NCBI GenBank assembly: GCA_947464215.1
Contig: CANHVX010000020.1
Span: 1 to 12,256, forward strand
Source: Pseudomonadaceae bacterium
GTDB taxonomy: Bacteria; Pseudomonadota; Alphaproteobacteria; UBA2136; UBA6156
DNA: 12,256 bases
Direction: 5' to 3'
Positions 6,799-12,256 of the stretch are shown in pieces. The first letter of the stretch is position 1; every line of letters starts with the position of its first letter. Under the pieces are notes generated by a model, which saw nothing but the letters and a program-made list of their open reading frames with translations, did no database searches and had not been told where the DNA came from. Made by a program: the position numbers and the translations under genes.

Positions 6799-7122
6799 AT
6801 GAGCGAAACCACTTACGCCATCGTAAAATGCGGCGGCAAACAACTTAAAGTTGCCAAAGGCACCCGCGTGGTTGTGGAAAAAATCGGCGGCGACGCCGGC
6901 TCGGCCGTGGCGCTGAGCGATGTTTTGATGGTGGTGGCCGGCGCTGACATTAAAGTTGGCACGCCCCTGCTGGCAGGCGCCCGCGTGGACGCCACCGTTG
7001 TTGAGCAACGCAAAGGCCAAAAAATTATCATCTTTAAAAAGCGCCGCCGCCAAAACAGCCGCCGCAAAAACGGCCACCGCCAGCCCGAAACCGTGCTGGA
7101 AATTACCGGCATCAACGCTTAA
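6799..7122 (+). CDS. rplU: 50S ribosomal protein L21
   Basis: A 107-residue protein with the L21 signature: it begins YAIVKCGGKQLKVAKG (6-21), has a basic FKKRRRQNSRRKNGHRQ stretch (80-96) and ends in a LEITGI strand. Length fits the family (about 100-105 residues). L21 binds 23S rRNA in the large subunit. AGGCGG lies 8 bases before the ATG. The next gene is rpmA, 35 bases downstream, the usual rplU-rpmA pairing. The promoter described upstream should drive both. The bases before the gene are AT-rich, in contrast to the surroundings, as expected for a strongly expressed gene. Confidence 0.97.
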   Translation: MSETTYAIVKCGGKQLKVAKGTRVVVEKIGGDAGSAVALSDVLMVVAGADIKVGTPLLAGARVDATVVEQRKGQKIIIFKKRRRQNSRRKNGHRQPETVLEITGINA

Positions 7123-7157
7123 TTTATTGATTTCACGAAACAAGGAGCACCCAAACC

Positions 7158-7415
7158 ATGGCCCACAAAAAAGCAGGTGGTAGCAGCCGCAACGGACGCG
7201 ACAGCGCCGGTAAGCGCCTGGGCGTTAAGCTGTTTGGCGGCCAAACCGCCGTGGCCGGAAATGTGATTATCCGCCAGCGCGGCACGGAATATCACCCCGG
7301 CAGCAACGTGGGTATGGGCCGCGACCACACCCTGTTCGCCCTGATTGACGGCAAAGTGGAGTTTGGTGTGGGCTACAAAAATCGCCGCTTTGTGCATATC
7401 ACCCCGCAGGCCTAA
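7158..7415 (+). CDS. rpmA: 50S ribosomal protein L27
   Basis: An 85-residue protein that starts MAHKKAGGSSRNGRDSAGKR and contains LGVKLFGGQ and VIIRQRGTEYHPGSNVGMG (37-55), unmistakable L27 sequence. The N-terminal AHKKAGG arm reaches toward the peptidyl-transferase centre in known ribosomes. There is no Firmicutes-type N-terminal extension, so no protease processing is expected. AAGGAG (7142-7147) lies 10 bases before the ATG. It forms an operon with rplU and is followed by a hairpin that may end the transcript before obgE. Confidence 0.98.
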   Translation: MAHKKAGGSSRNGRDSAGKRLGVKLFGGQTAVAGNVIIRQRGTEYHPGSNVGMGRDHTLFALIDGKVEFGVGYKNRRFVHITPQA

Positions 7416-7446
7416 CGGCAAACCCGAGGGATTTACCGCATGGAAT

Positions 7447-7463
7447 GGGGCTTCGGCCCCTTT
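7447..7463 (+). terminator. UUCG hairpin after rpmA
   Basis: GGGGC, loop TTCG, GCCCC, then TTT. The 5-bp GC stem with a very stable UUCG tetraloop lies 31 bases after the rpmA stop. The T-run is only three bases, so it may be a weak terminator or attenuator that lets some transcripts reach obgE. Confidence 0.5.
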
Positions 7464-7512
7464 CGTGTATTTATGCCTTTTCTTTTTCCCGTGCGTGGGT
7501 TAGGTCTGGGTT

Positions 7513-8523
7513 ATGAAATTTCTGGATGACGTTGTTCTGTTGGTGCGCAGTGGTGCCGGAGGTGCCGGTAGCATGAGCTTCCGGCGTGAGAAATTTGTGG
7601 AATTTGGCGGCCCCGACGGCGGCAACGGCGGCAAAGGCGGCTGCGTGTGGGTGGAAGGCGCCGGCAACCTTAACACCTTGATTGATTACCGCTTCCGCCC
7701 CGTATTTAAAGCCGCCACCGGCGGCCACGGCATGGGCCGCAACCGCACCGGTGCCGCCGGCGCCGACCTAACCCTAAAAGTGCCGCTGGGCACCGAAGTG
7801 ATTGACCATGAAACCGGCCGGGTTTTGGCGGATATCACGCAGGAAGGGCAACGCTTCCACCTGTTGCGCGGCGGGCGCGGCGGGCGCGGCAACGCCAGCT
7901 ACAAAACCAGCACTAACCAAGCCCCCCGCCAATTCACCCCCGGCGAACCCCTGCAGGAAATGCAGGTGCGCTTCCGCCTGAAATTGCTGGCCGATGTGGG
8001 CCTGCTGGGCCTGCCCAATGCCGGCAAAAGCACCTTTGTGCGCGCGGTAAGCCGTGCCAAGCCCAAAATTGCCGACTACCCCTTTACCACCCTGCACCCC
8101 GCCCTGGGCCTGGTGCGCACCGGCAATACCGAATTTTTGATGGCCGACCTGCCCGGCCTGATTGAAGGCGCCGCCGCCGGCCTAGGCCTGGGCCACGACT
8201 TTTTGATGCACCTGAGCCGCTGCCGCGCCGTTTTGCATCTGGTGGATGCCCACCAAGACGACCCGGTGGCCGCCTACCGCACCATCCGCAAAGAACTGAA
8301 GGCCTATGACAAAGAATTTGGCACCAGCCTGATGGCCTTGCCGGAGGTGGTTGGCTTAACCAAAACCGACCTTCTTGAGCCCGCCGATGCCACCAAAATT
8401 GCCAGCGCCTTTACCAAAAAAACCAAAATAAAACCCCTACTTATCGCTGCGGCGGCGCAGGTGGGCACCGACGTGGCCGTGAAGATGTTGGCTGGGCTTT
8501 TGGCCTCTGACAGCACCCGCTAA
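7513..8523 (+). CDS. obgE: Obg-family GTPase (ObgE/CgtA)
   Basis: A 336-residue protein with the glycine-rich Obg fold (1-158; for example GGPDGGNGGKGG, 32-43) followed by the GTPase domain. G1 is GLPNAGKS (166-173), switch I is YPFTTLHP (189-196), G3 is DLPGLIEGA (212-220) and G4 is TKTD (283-286). Obg proteins bind the 50S subunit and act in ribosome assembly, stringent response and cell-cycle control. Placement after rplU-rpmA is the conserved order. The start is supported by AGGT 8 bases upstream and by the typical KFLDDVVL-VRSGAGG opening. Two small oddities: G4 has Thr where Asn is usual, and the G5 region reads IAAAAQVG rather than an S-A-x pattern. There is no C-terminal extension. 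Confidence 0.95.
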   Translation: MKFLDDVVLLVRSGAGGAGSMSFRREKFVEFGGPDGGNGGKGGCVWVEGAGNLNTLIDYRFRPVFKAATGGHGMGRNRTGAAGADLTLKVPLGTEVIDHETGRVLADITQEGQRFHLLRGGRGGRGNASYKTSTNQAPRQFTPGEPLQEMQVRFRLKLLADVGLLGLPNAGKSTFVRAVSRAKPKIADYPFTTLHPALGLVRTGNTEFLMADLPGLIEGAAAGLGLGHDFLMHLSRCRAVLHLVDAHQDDPVAAYRTIRKELKAYDKEFGTSLMALPEVVGLTKTDLLEPADATKIASAFTKKTKIKPLLIAAAAQVGTDVAVKMLAGLLASDSTR

Positions 8524-8544
8524 GACATTCCCTTCGCGTTCAAC

Positions 8545-9429
8545 CTACCAAAAGCTGGGCAGCCAGGCCGGGCGGCCCTGGGTGCTGGGCGGGCTTGCGG
8601 AGGGTGGGGCCGCAGGTTGGGCGGTAGGTTGGGCGGCTGGGGGCGGTGCGGCGGTGGTGTTTTCCGGGCTTGGCGGCGCCTCGGCCGGCGCTAACGGCTC
8701 GGCGGCGGCCACGATGGTGGCCGACACGCCCGCCAGTGCGTCTTTCAGCTCTTGTTCCGATTGCGCGGTGGTGACGGTGAGCGTGACCCGGTCGACCGTG
8801 ATTTCGGTGTAAACCGCCGTAGACCCGGAGACGCCCGCCATGGCGCGGCGCGCCCTATCTTGGCCGGCGGCGCTTGGCTCATCTATCTGAACAATATATG
8901 TTTTATTGCTGATTTCCGGTGCGGCGACTGAGGGCGACGGTGAGGATAGAGGCCCCTCTATTTCGGGTGTTTTGAGCGTGTTCAGGCCGCCAAAATTTTT
9001 GCGCAGCATCTCTTCGTTGAACACCAGATTCACCCGGAGCTGGTAAAACGGTAGCACGGACTCTTTTACAATATTGTATTGCTTCACGAATTTCATGGGA
9101 TCGCCGAGTTTGGCGACCTTTTCTTGTGCCTCGGCCAGCGGCAGCCCAAGCCCTTGATGGATAACGGTTGGCAGGCTTTGGCGGGCGGCGCGCTCGAGCG
9201 CGGTATCGCGCGCAAAACCGGTGGTCTCGGTGACCCGCACCTCGACATTAAGTGCCTGAAACGGCGTTGGCGCCTGCGGCACCGAAGGGGACGCTGCGGG
9301 TGCCACCACGGCGCCAAGTTCCGTAGGCGTGACGACACCTTGCGCCCACGCGCCCGCCACCGCCAGCGCACTGACAAGCACGCTGGCTACGCCCCCGATA
9401 ACCACGCCGATAACCATTGTATGTTTCAT
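8545..9429 (-). CDS. Secreted DUF2066-like protein with Pro/Ala-rich tail
   Basis: A 294-residue protein. A signal peptide is evident (hydrophobic 6-27, probable cleavage after AWA at 29). A linker leads to a folded region (about 60-150) with GFARDTALERAARQSLPTVI (71-90), which resembles the start of the alphaproteobacterial DUF2066 group (many Ala/Arg, xLPxxI); I rate this as moderate. A second folded piece (about 175-242) alternates charged and beta-prone residues. The tail (243-294) is mostly Pro, Ala and Gln and ends in WLPSFW. The function is unknown; the protein is likely periplasmic. The ATG at 9429 is followed by a second in-frame ATG at 9417. The preceding gene on this strand is ndk, with an intrinsic terminator between, so it probably has its own promoter. 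Its stop is 21 bases from the obgE stop. Confidence 0.8.
   Translation of the reverse strand: MKHTMVIGVVIGGVASVLVSALAVAGAWAQGVVTPTELGAVVAPAASPSVPQAPTPFQALNVEVRVTETTGFARDTALERAARQSLPTVIHQGLGLPLAEAQEKVAKLGDPMKFVKQYNIVKESVLPFYQLRVNLVFNEEMLRKNFGGLNTLKTPEIEGPLSSPSPSVAAPEISNKTYIVQIDEPSAAGQDRARRAMAGVSGSTAVYTEITVDRVTLTVTTAQSEQELKDALAGVSATIVAAAEPLAPAEAPPSPENTTAAPPPAAQPTAQPAAPPSASPPSTQGRPAWLPSFW
8612..8635. repeat. Two tandem 12-base units in the Pro/Ala tail
   Basis: GCAGGTTGGGCG and GTAGGTTGGGCG stand head to tail (plus-strand reading), differing at one base, with a decayed third copy after them. On the minus strand they encode AQPT-AQPA-type residues of the DUF2066-like protein. This marks slippage-driven length variation of the tail. 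Confidence 0.6.
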
Positions 9430-9512
9430 GAGCCTATCATGCCCCGTAATGGACCCTTTGCCTAGGCATGTTGCCCTTGTGTTGGGCGTGGGTAAGGTTG
9501 GGGGGATACAGC

Positions 9513-9538
9513 AAAAAAACGGGGGCCTGTGGCCCCCG
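9513..9538 (-). terminator. Intrinsic terminator of ndk
   Basis: On the minus strand CGGGGGCC, loop ACA, GGCCCCCG, then seven T. The 8-bp GC-only stem and T-run are a textbook intrinsic terminator. It lies 17 bases after the ndk stop codon and isolates ndk from the downstream secreted-protein gene. Confidence 0.92.
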
Positions 9539-9555
9539 GTGGTGTGGTGTTTGGG

Positions 9556-9984
9556 TTAGGCCAGTTCGGCGGCGGCGAAGAAAAAGCCGATTTCGCGCGC
9601 GGCGGACTCGGGGCTATCGGACCCGTGCACGGCGTTGGCCGATAAATCGGTGCAGGGAAGAGCAAAATCGTGGCGGATGCTGCCTGCTTCCGCCTTGTTG
9701 GGGTTGGTTGCGCCCATCAATTCGCGGTTTTTGGCAATCGCCCCCTCGCCTTCCAACACCAGTGGGTAGCATGGGCCGCTGGTCATAAAGTCGACCAGTT
9801 CGCCAAAGAATGGGCGGGCTTTGTGCTCGGCGTAGAACTCGCCGGCGGTTTGCGCGTTGAGATAAACCTTCTTTATCGCCACAACTTTGAGGCCCGCCTT
9901 TTCAAATCGGGCTAAAATCTGACCCATGACGCCTTTTTTGACGGCGTCGGGCTTTATAATGCTGAGCGTGCGTTCGGTGGCCAT
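9556..9984 (-). CDS. ndk: Nucleoside diphosphate kinase
   Basis: A 142-residue enzyme that transfers the gamma phosphate between nucleoside triphosphates and diphosphates. It opens with ERTLSIIKPDAVKK (4-17); the catalytic His120 lies in the NAVHGSDSPESA motif (117-128), and GSIRHDFA (101-108) binds nucleotide. Length is normal for bacterial NDK. The start at 9984 is fixed by AAAGGA (9997-9992), 7 bases upstream; an in-frame start at 10014 would place this ribosome binding site inside the gene. A hairpin and a -10-like sequence lie upstream, and an intrinsic terminator follows, so it looks like a single-gene transcript. Nothing unusual in the key residues. Confidence 0.97.
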   Translation of the reverse strand: MATERTLSIIKPDAVKKGVMGQILARFEKAGLKVVAIKKVYLNAQTAGEFYAEHKARPFFGELVDFMTSGPCYPLVLEGEGAIAKNRELMGATNPNKAEAGSIRHDFALPCTDLSANAVHGSDSPESAAREIGFFFAAAELA

Positions 9985-10021
9985 GGTGGGTTCCTTTCGT
10001 TGGCGTGCATTCACCTATCTG

Positions 10022-10058
10022 CCGCTTTATGCCGAATTTGTTGGCATTCGGCAAGCGG
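10022..10058 (-). promoter_or_regulatory. Long two-part hairpin in the ndk leader
   Basis: Outer arms CCGCTT (10022-10027) and AAGCGG (10053-10058) enclose inner arms GCCGAAT (10031-10037) and ATTCGGC (10046-10052), with an 8-base loop and a 3-base bulge. This gives 13 base pairs. No T-run follows on the minus strand, so it does not look like a terminator for the upstream lipoprotein gene. It begins about 38 bases upstream of the ndk ATG and could fold at the 5' end of that transcript. Confidence 0.5.
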
Positions 10059-10061
10059 GAA

Positions 10062-10067
10062 ATCATA
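10062..10067 (-). promoter_or_regulatory. Possible -10 box for ndk
   Basis: TATGAT on the minus strand matches 5 of 6 positions of the -10 consensus. No convincing -35 box lies 16-18 bases upstream; that region falls inside the end of the lipoprotein gene. If used, transcription would begin at the base of the leader hairpin. Confidence 0.25.
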
Positions 10068-10081
10068 CACAGTAAGGCGGG

Positions 10082-10546
10082 CTAGCGTTGAGGCAGGTAA
10101 TTGTAGGCATACGACTGCCACGGCCAGGTGGCCTCGGCGATCTCCCACCCCTGCCGTTGCAGCGTTTGCAAGGTGCTTACCCCATAGCCCAACACCGTTT
10201 GTGCGCCCTCGCTTTGCGACACCACCGGCAGATAGGTGGCGCCCGTTTGGGGCATCCACGGGCAGCCGGGCACCCCCAGGGCATAAAAACCCACCCACAG
10301 CGGGCTTTGGTTGGGCCGCACCAAGCTGGCCACCCGCACCGGCTTGGCATAGGCGCCCAGTTGCGACCGCGCGGTAAGGCCCGGCGCGATGGTTTGCAGC
10401 ATCTCGCGCGTGGCCAGCGCCTGGCTGACCGCCCGGCCATTGCAGGTGTTGGTTTGCTGCGTCTTCATACGCTCGGCGGCCGAACTGGCGCAGCCGGCCA
10501 GCCCCAGCCCCAGCATGCCCACCATGGCCAGCCGTGCGTGCATCAT
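10082..10546 (-). CDS. Predicted lipoprotein, unknown function
   Basis: A 154-residue protein with a lipoprotein signal: Met-rich hydrophobic stretch then LGLAGC, with the lipidated Cys at 19, followed by ASSAAER. Small and polar residues at +2 and +3 suggest outer-membrane sorting. The mature part has further cysteines at 35 and 95 that could pair, and it ends in an aromatic stretch (WPWQSYAYNY, 141-150). I do not recognise the family. The start at 10546 overlaps the preceding gene in an ATGA (the ATG at 10543 is equally possible). A much longer open frame runs upstream to 10852 but lies over the preceding lipoprotein gene and lacks a signal sequence, so I reject that start. The two lipoproteins are probably made together. 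Confidence 0.72.
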   Translation of the reverse strand: MMHARLAMVGMLGLGLAGCASSAAERMKTQQTNTCNGRAVSQALATREMLQTIAPGLTARSQLGAYAKPVRVASLVRPNQSPLWVGFYALGVPGCPWMPQTGATYLPVVSQSEGAQTVLGYGVSTLQTLQRQGWEIAEATWPWQSYAYNYLPQR

Positions 10547-10953
10547 GGCCGGCCCATCAGCCCTTCGTTCAGCTTCACCGAGGTTGCCGATTGCAGAGGT
10601 TGCAACAGGCGTTTTTTGCCGTAGCCAATCAGCTGGCCGTTGGGGTCGAACAGCACCACCAATGTGCGCGGCGCGTTGAGCAGATATTGGGCGCAGGGTG
10701 TGGTGCCGGTGTCGTATTCCAACGCGTCGAAGCGGGTGCCAAAGGTGGTGAGCGTGCGGTAGGTGCGGCTGGGCGGCCCCAACACCTCGGCCACGCGGGG
10801 CAGAGAATCGCCGACCTTCAGGGTTTGCAGGGCATCGGCCATGCCCATGCATTCATTATCGGAGATGGCCCGAGGCTGCACCCGCGATGACGAACACCCC
10901 GCCATGGCCACCGCCACCGCACAGGCTACTCCGCACACGATTATCCGCTTCAT
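10543..10953 (-). CDS. Predicted lipoprotein, BamE/SmpA-like fold
   Basis: A 136-residue protein with a clear type II signal (KRIIVCGVACAVAVAMAGC; lipidated Cys20 followed by SSS). The mature part carries LKVGDSLPRVAEVLGPPS (45-62), then a strand with FDALEYDTG (75-83) and LVVLFDPNGQLIGYG (98-112). This order (L-x-x-G-x-S...V...LG-x-P, then paired strands ending in F-x-x-G) is that of the SmpA/BamE-type two-helix, three-strand fold. BamE proper is part of the outer-membrane protein assembly machine, but the fold is shared by other envelope lipoproteins, so I assign fold, not function. It overlaps the next lipoprotein by 4 bases. Cysteines at 35 and 87 might pair. Confidence 0.75.
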   Translation of the reverse strand: MKRIIVCGVACAVAVAMAGCSSSRVQPRAISDNECMGMADALQTLKVGDSLPRVAEVLGPPSRTYRTLTTFGTRFDALEYDTGTTPCAQYLLNAPRTLVVLFDPNGQLIGYGKKRLLQPLQSATSVKLNEGLMGRP

Positions 10954-11067
10954 GCCCCAAGCTTAGGCCAACCGCGCGTGCGGGGGCCAGCGTTCGGCGC
11001 GATTGGCCCTGCTTTCCGCCAACCCCTTGTGGCATTCGTGCTGCCAGACGCATGTGGGCTGGTCTGC

Positions 11068-11697
11068 TTACCCGGCGTTGCGGCTTTGGCGTTCGTGCAT
11101 CAGCCGCGCGTGCACGGCGTAGGTGGTGACCTCGAGGTCATCGTTCACGAACACCGCGTCGTAATCGGTAAGGCGGCTGCCCGCCATATCGGGGTTGGTG
11201 AACACGTAGTGAGGGTCGTGCAGGTGGGGGAAATCGGCCTCCATCGCCGCCAGGCGTTTGGCCCCTTCTTCGGCCAGAGCCGGGTTGCGCTGGGTGAGGC
11301 GCATCGCCAGCCTCTCGCGGCTGGGGGGCAGCAGCAGCACCGCAAAATGCCGCACGCCCAACGCCTGCCGAAACGCCCGCACGCCGTTGATGTTGATATC
11401 GGAGATCGCATCGGCCCCCTGCGCCCACACCCCTTCGACATCGGCGCGCAAGGTGCCATACAGGTTGCCGTGATAGGTGGGGTTGTGCTCGAGAAATTCG
11501 CCCGCCGCCAGCTTGGCCAGAAATGTCTCACGCGGCAAAAAATGGTAGTCTTGGCCATCGACTTCGCCAGGACGCGGCGCCCGCGTGGTGGCGGTGGTAA
11601 AGCGGCGGATGGTGGTATCCATCGCCAGCAGAGACCGGATGACGGCATCTTTGCCGGTGCCGCTGGGGCCGGTGACGGAAATGAGCAAATGCGCCAT
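11068..11697 (-). CDS. gmk: Guanylate kinase
   Basis: A 209-residue enzyme that phosphorylates GMP to GDP. Seen are the P-loop GPSGTGKD (10-17), TTRAPRPGE (37-45), DYHF (50-53), EFLE (67-70) and GNLYGT (77-82), which form the GMP site, then the arginine-rich lid (RLTQRN, 133-138) and VNDDLE (184-189) near the C-terminus. The P-loop ends in Lys-Asp where Lys-Ser or Lys-Thr is usual; PhnN enzymes also have Asp there, but the GMP-site motifs are those of guanylate kinase. Compared with E. coli Gmk there are about 18 additional residues (about 158-177) that resemble a copy of the following VFVNDD strand. The ribosome binding site AGGT (11708-11705) overlaps the mltG stop codon, so the two genes are coupled. 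Confidence 0.92.
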   Translation of the reverse strand: MAHLLISVTGPSGTGKDAVIRSLLAMDTTIRRFTTATTRAPRPGEVDGQDYHFLPRETFLAKLAAGEFLEHNPTYHGNLYGTLRADVEGVWAQGADAISDININGVRAFRQALGVRHFAVLLLPPSRERLAMRLTQRNPALAEEGAKRLAAMEADFPHLHDPHYVFTNPDMAGSRLTDYDAVFVNDDLEVTTYAVHARLMHERQSRNAG

Positions 11698-11704
11698 GCG
11701 TGTG

Positions 11705-11709
11705 ACCTA
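11705..11709 (-). promoter_or_regulatory. gmk ribosome binding site overlapping the mltG stop codon
   Basis: TAGGT on the minus strand includes the mltG TAG stop (11709-11707) and leaves 7 bases to the gmk ATG. Ribosomes ending on mltG would sit on the gmk initiation site. Confidence 0.6.
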
Positions 11710-12256
11710 CTTGTGCGTGGGAGACGGAGAGGTTGGGGACATGCGTTTGGTTTGGTGCTCGCGCTTTTGCACCTCGCTCCAGTACCGCGCGACGTTCAGT
11801 TGATGCTCGGCATAGGTGCGGGCAAAGACGTGGCTGGCCCTATCGGGGGCGGCGACGAAAAACAGATATTCGGTGGCCACCGGTTGCGCCGCCGCGCGCA
11901 AGGCCGCCCGCCCGGGATTGGCGATGGGCGTGGGCGGCAACCCGGCATAGACATAGGTGTTAAACGGGTGCGGTTCGGTCATGTTCTTTTTGCGCAGGTT
12001 GCCGTCGAACTCGGCGCCGTAAATCACCGTTGGATCGGACTGCAACTTCATATTCTTGCGCAGGCGGTTGATGAACACGCCGGCAATTTCGGGCATCTCG
12101 GCGTCGCTCGCGGCCTCTTTCTGCACGATGCTCGCGAGAATCAGCAGGTCGGACGGGGTGGCCAGCGGCAGCGATGTCTCGCGCGCATTCCAGGCCTCGG
12201 ACAGCTCGGTTTCCATCCGCGCGGCCATGGCATCAATCATGTTCTGGCGCTCGACC
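11707..12256 (-). CDS. mltG: MltG-like endolytic murein transglycosylase, C-terminal part (partial at window edge)
   Basis: The last 182 codons are in the window; the frame stays open to the right edge, where it reads VERQN before the first in-window Met, so the gene begins beyond it. The YceG/MltG signature is clear: LASIVQKEA with the catalytic Glu, AGVFINRLRKNMKLQSDPTV (about 53-72 counted from the Met at 12240), then the PFNTYVYAGLPPTPIANPG stretch and a LFFVAAPD strand. MltG is an inner-membrane enzyme that cuts nascent peptidoglycan glycan strands and limits their length. The C-terminus after the domain is short and Ser/Pro-rich. It is followed 9 bases later by gmk. Confidence 0.93.
   Translation of the reverse strand, partial: VERQNMIDAMAARMETELSEAWNARETSLPLATPSDLLILASIVQKEAASDAEMPEIAGVFINRLRKNMKLQSDPTVIYGAEFDGNLRKKNMTEPHPFNTYVYAGLPPTPIANPGRAALRAAAQPVATEYLFFVAAPDRASHVFARTYAEHQLNVARYWSEVQKREHQTKRMSPTSPSPTHK

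Noticed and set aside
10547..10852. An N-terminal extension of the second lipoprotein by 102 residues
   Set aside because: It would run over the first lipoprotein gene in another frame and bury the lipoprotein signal sequence inside the protein.
1..12256. Mobile elements, CRISPR arrays, tRNA or rRNA genes, toxin-antitoxin or defence genes
   Set aside because: No transposase, integrase, regularly spaced repeats, cloverleaf or defence-type domain was seen on either strand.

Overview
The window reads as one chromosomal segment of a GC-rich Gram-negative bacterium, most likely an alphaproteobacterium. The evidence is a set of housekeeping genes (rplU-rpmA-obgE, ndk, mltG-gmk), an MsbA-like lipid A/phospholipid flippase, two lipoproteins and a secreted protein resembling the DUF2066 group. 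I see no insertion sequence, phage gene, CRISPR array, tRNA or rRNA. Coding density is high: no gene-free stretch exceeds about 200 bases.

Left part (1-6598). On the minus strand an MsbA-like ABC exporter is followed by an unrecognised membrane protein with a lysine/alanine-rich, histone-H1-like N-terminus and two cysteine clusters. Divergent from the exporter is a tight plus-strand set: a PAP2 phosphatase, an ArnT/PMT-type GT-C glycosyltransferase (4-base ATGA overlap) and a GT2 polyprenyl-phosphate glycosyltransferase (19-base gap). Together they look like an envelope glycosylation or lipid-modification unit: GT2 would charge a polyprenyl-phosphate carrier, GT-C would transfer the sugar on the periplasmic side, and PAP2 would remove phosphate from a lipid. 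A small unknown membrane-anchored protein on the minus strand converges on the GT2 gene through a perfect palindrome.

Middle part (6599-8523). A strong-looking promoter precedes rplU-rpmA, which ends in a UUCG hairpin; obgE follows.

Right part (8524-12256). All genes are on the minus strand. In transcription order they are a partial mltG, gmk (its ribosome binding site overlaps the mltG stop codon), two lipoproteins overlapping by 4 bases (the first BamE/SmpA-like), ndk (with a leader hairpin and a clear intrinsic terminator), and a DUF2066-like secreted protein with a Pro/Ala tail that converges on obgE.

The least ordinary items are the Lys/Ala-tailed cysteine membrane protein, the PAP2-GT-C-GT2 cassette, the overlapping lipoprotein pair and an apparent internal duplication in guanylate kinase. 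I found no clear new defence or mobile system. Assignments rest on motifs read by eye; no database search was made.
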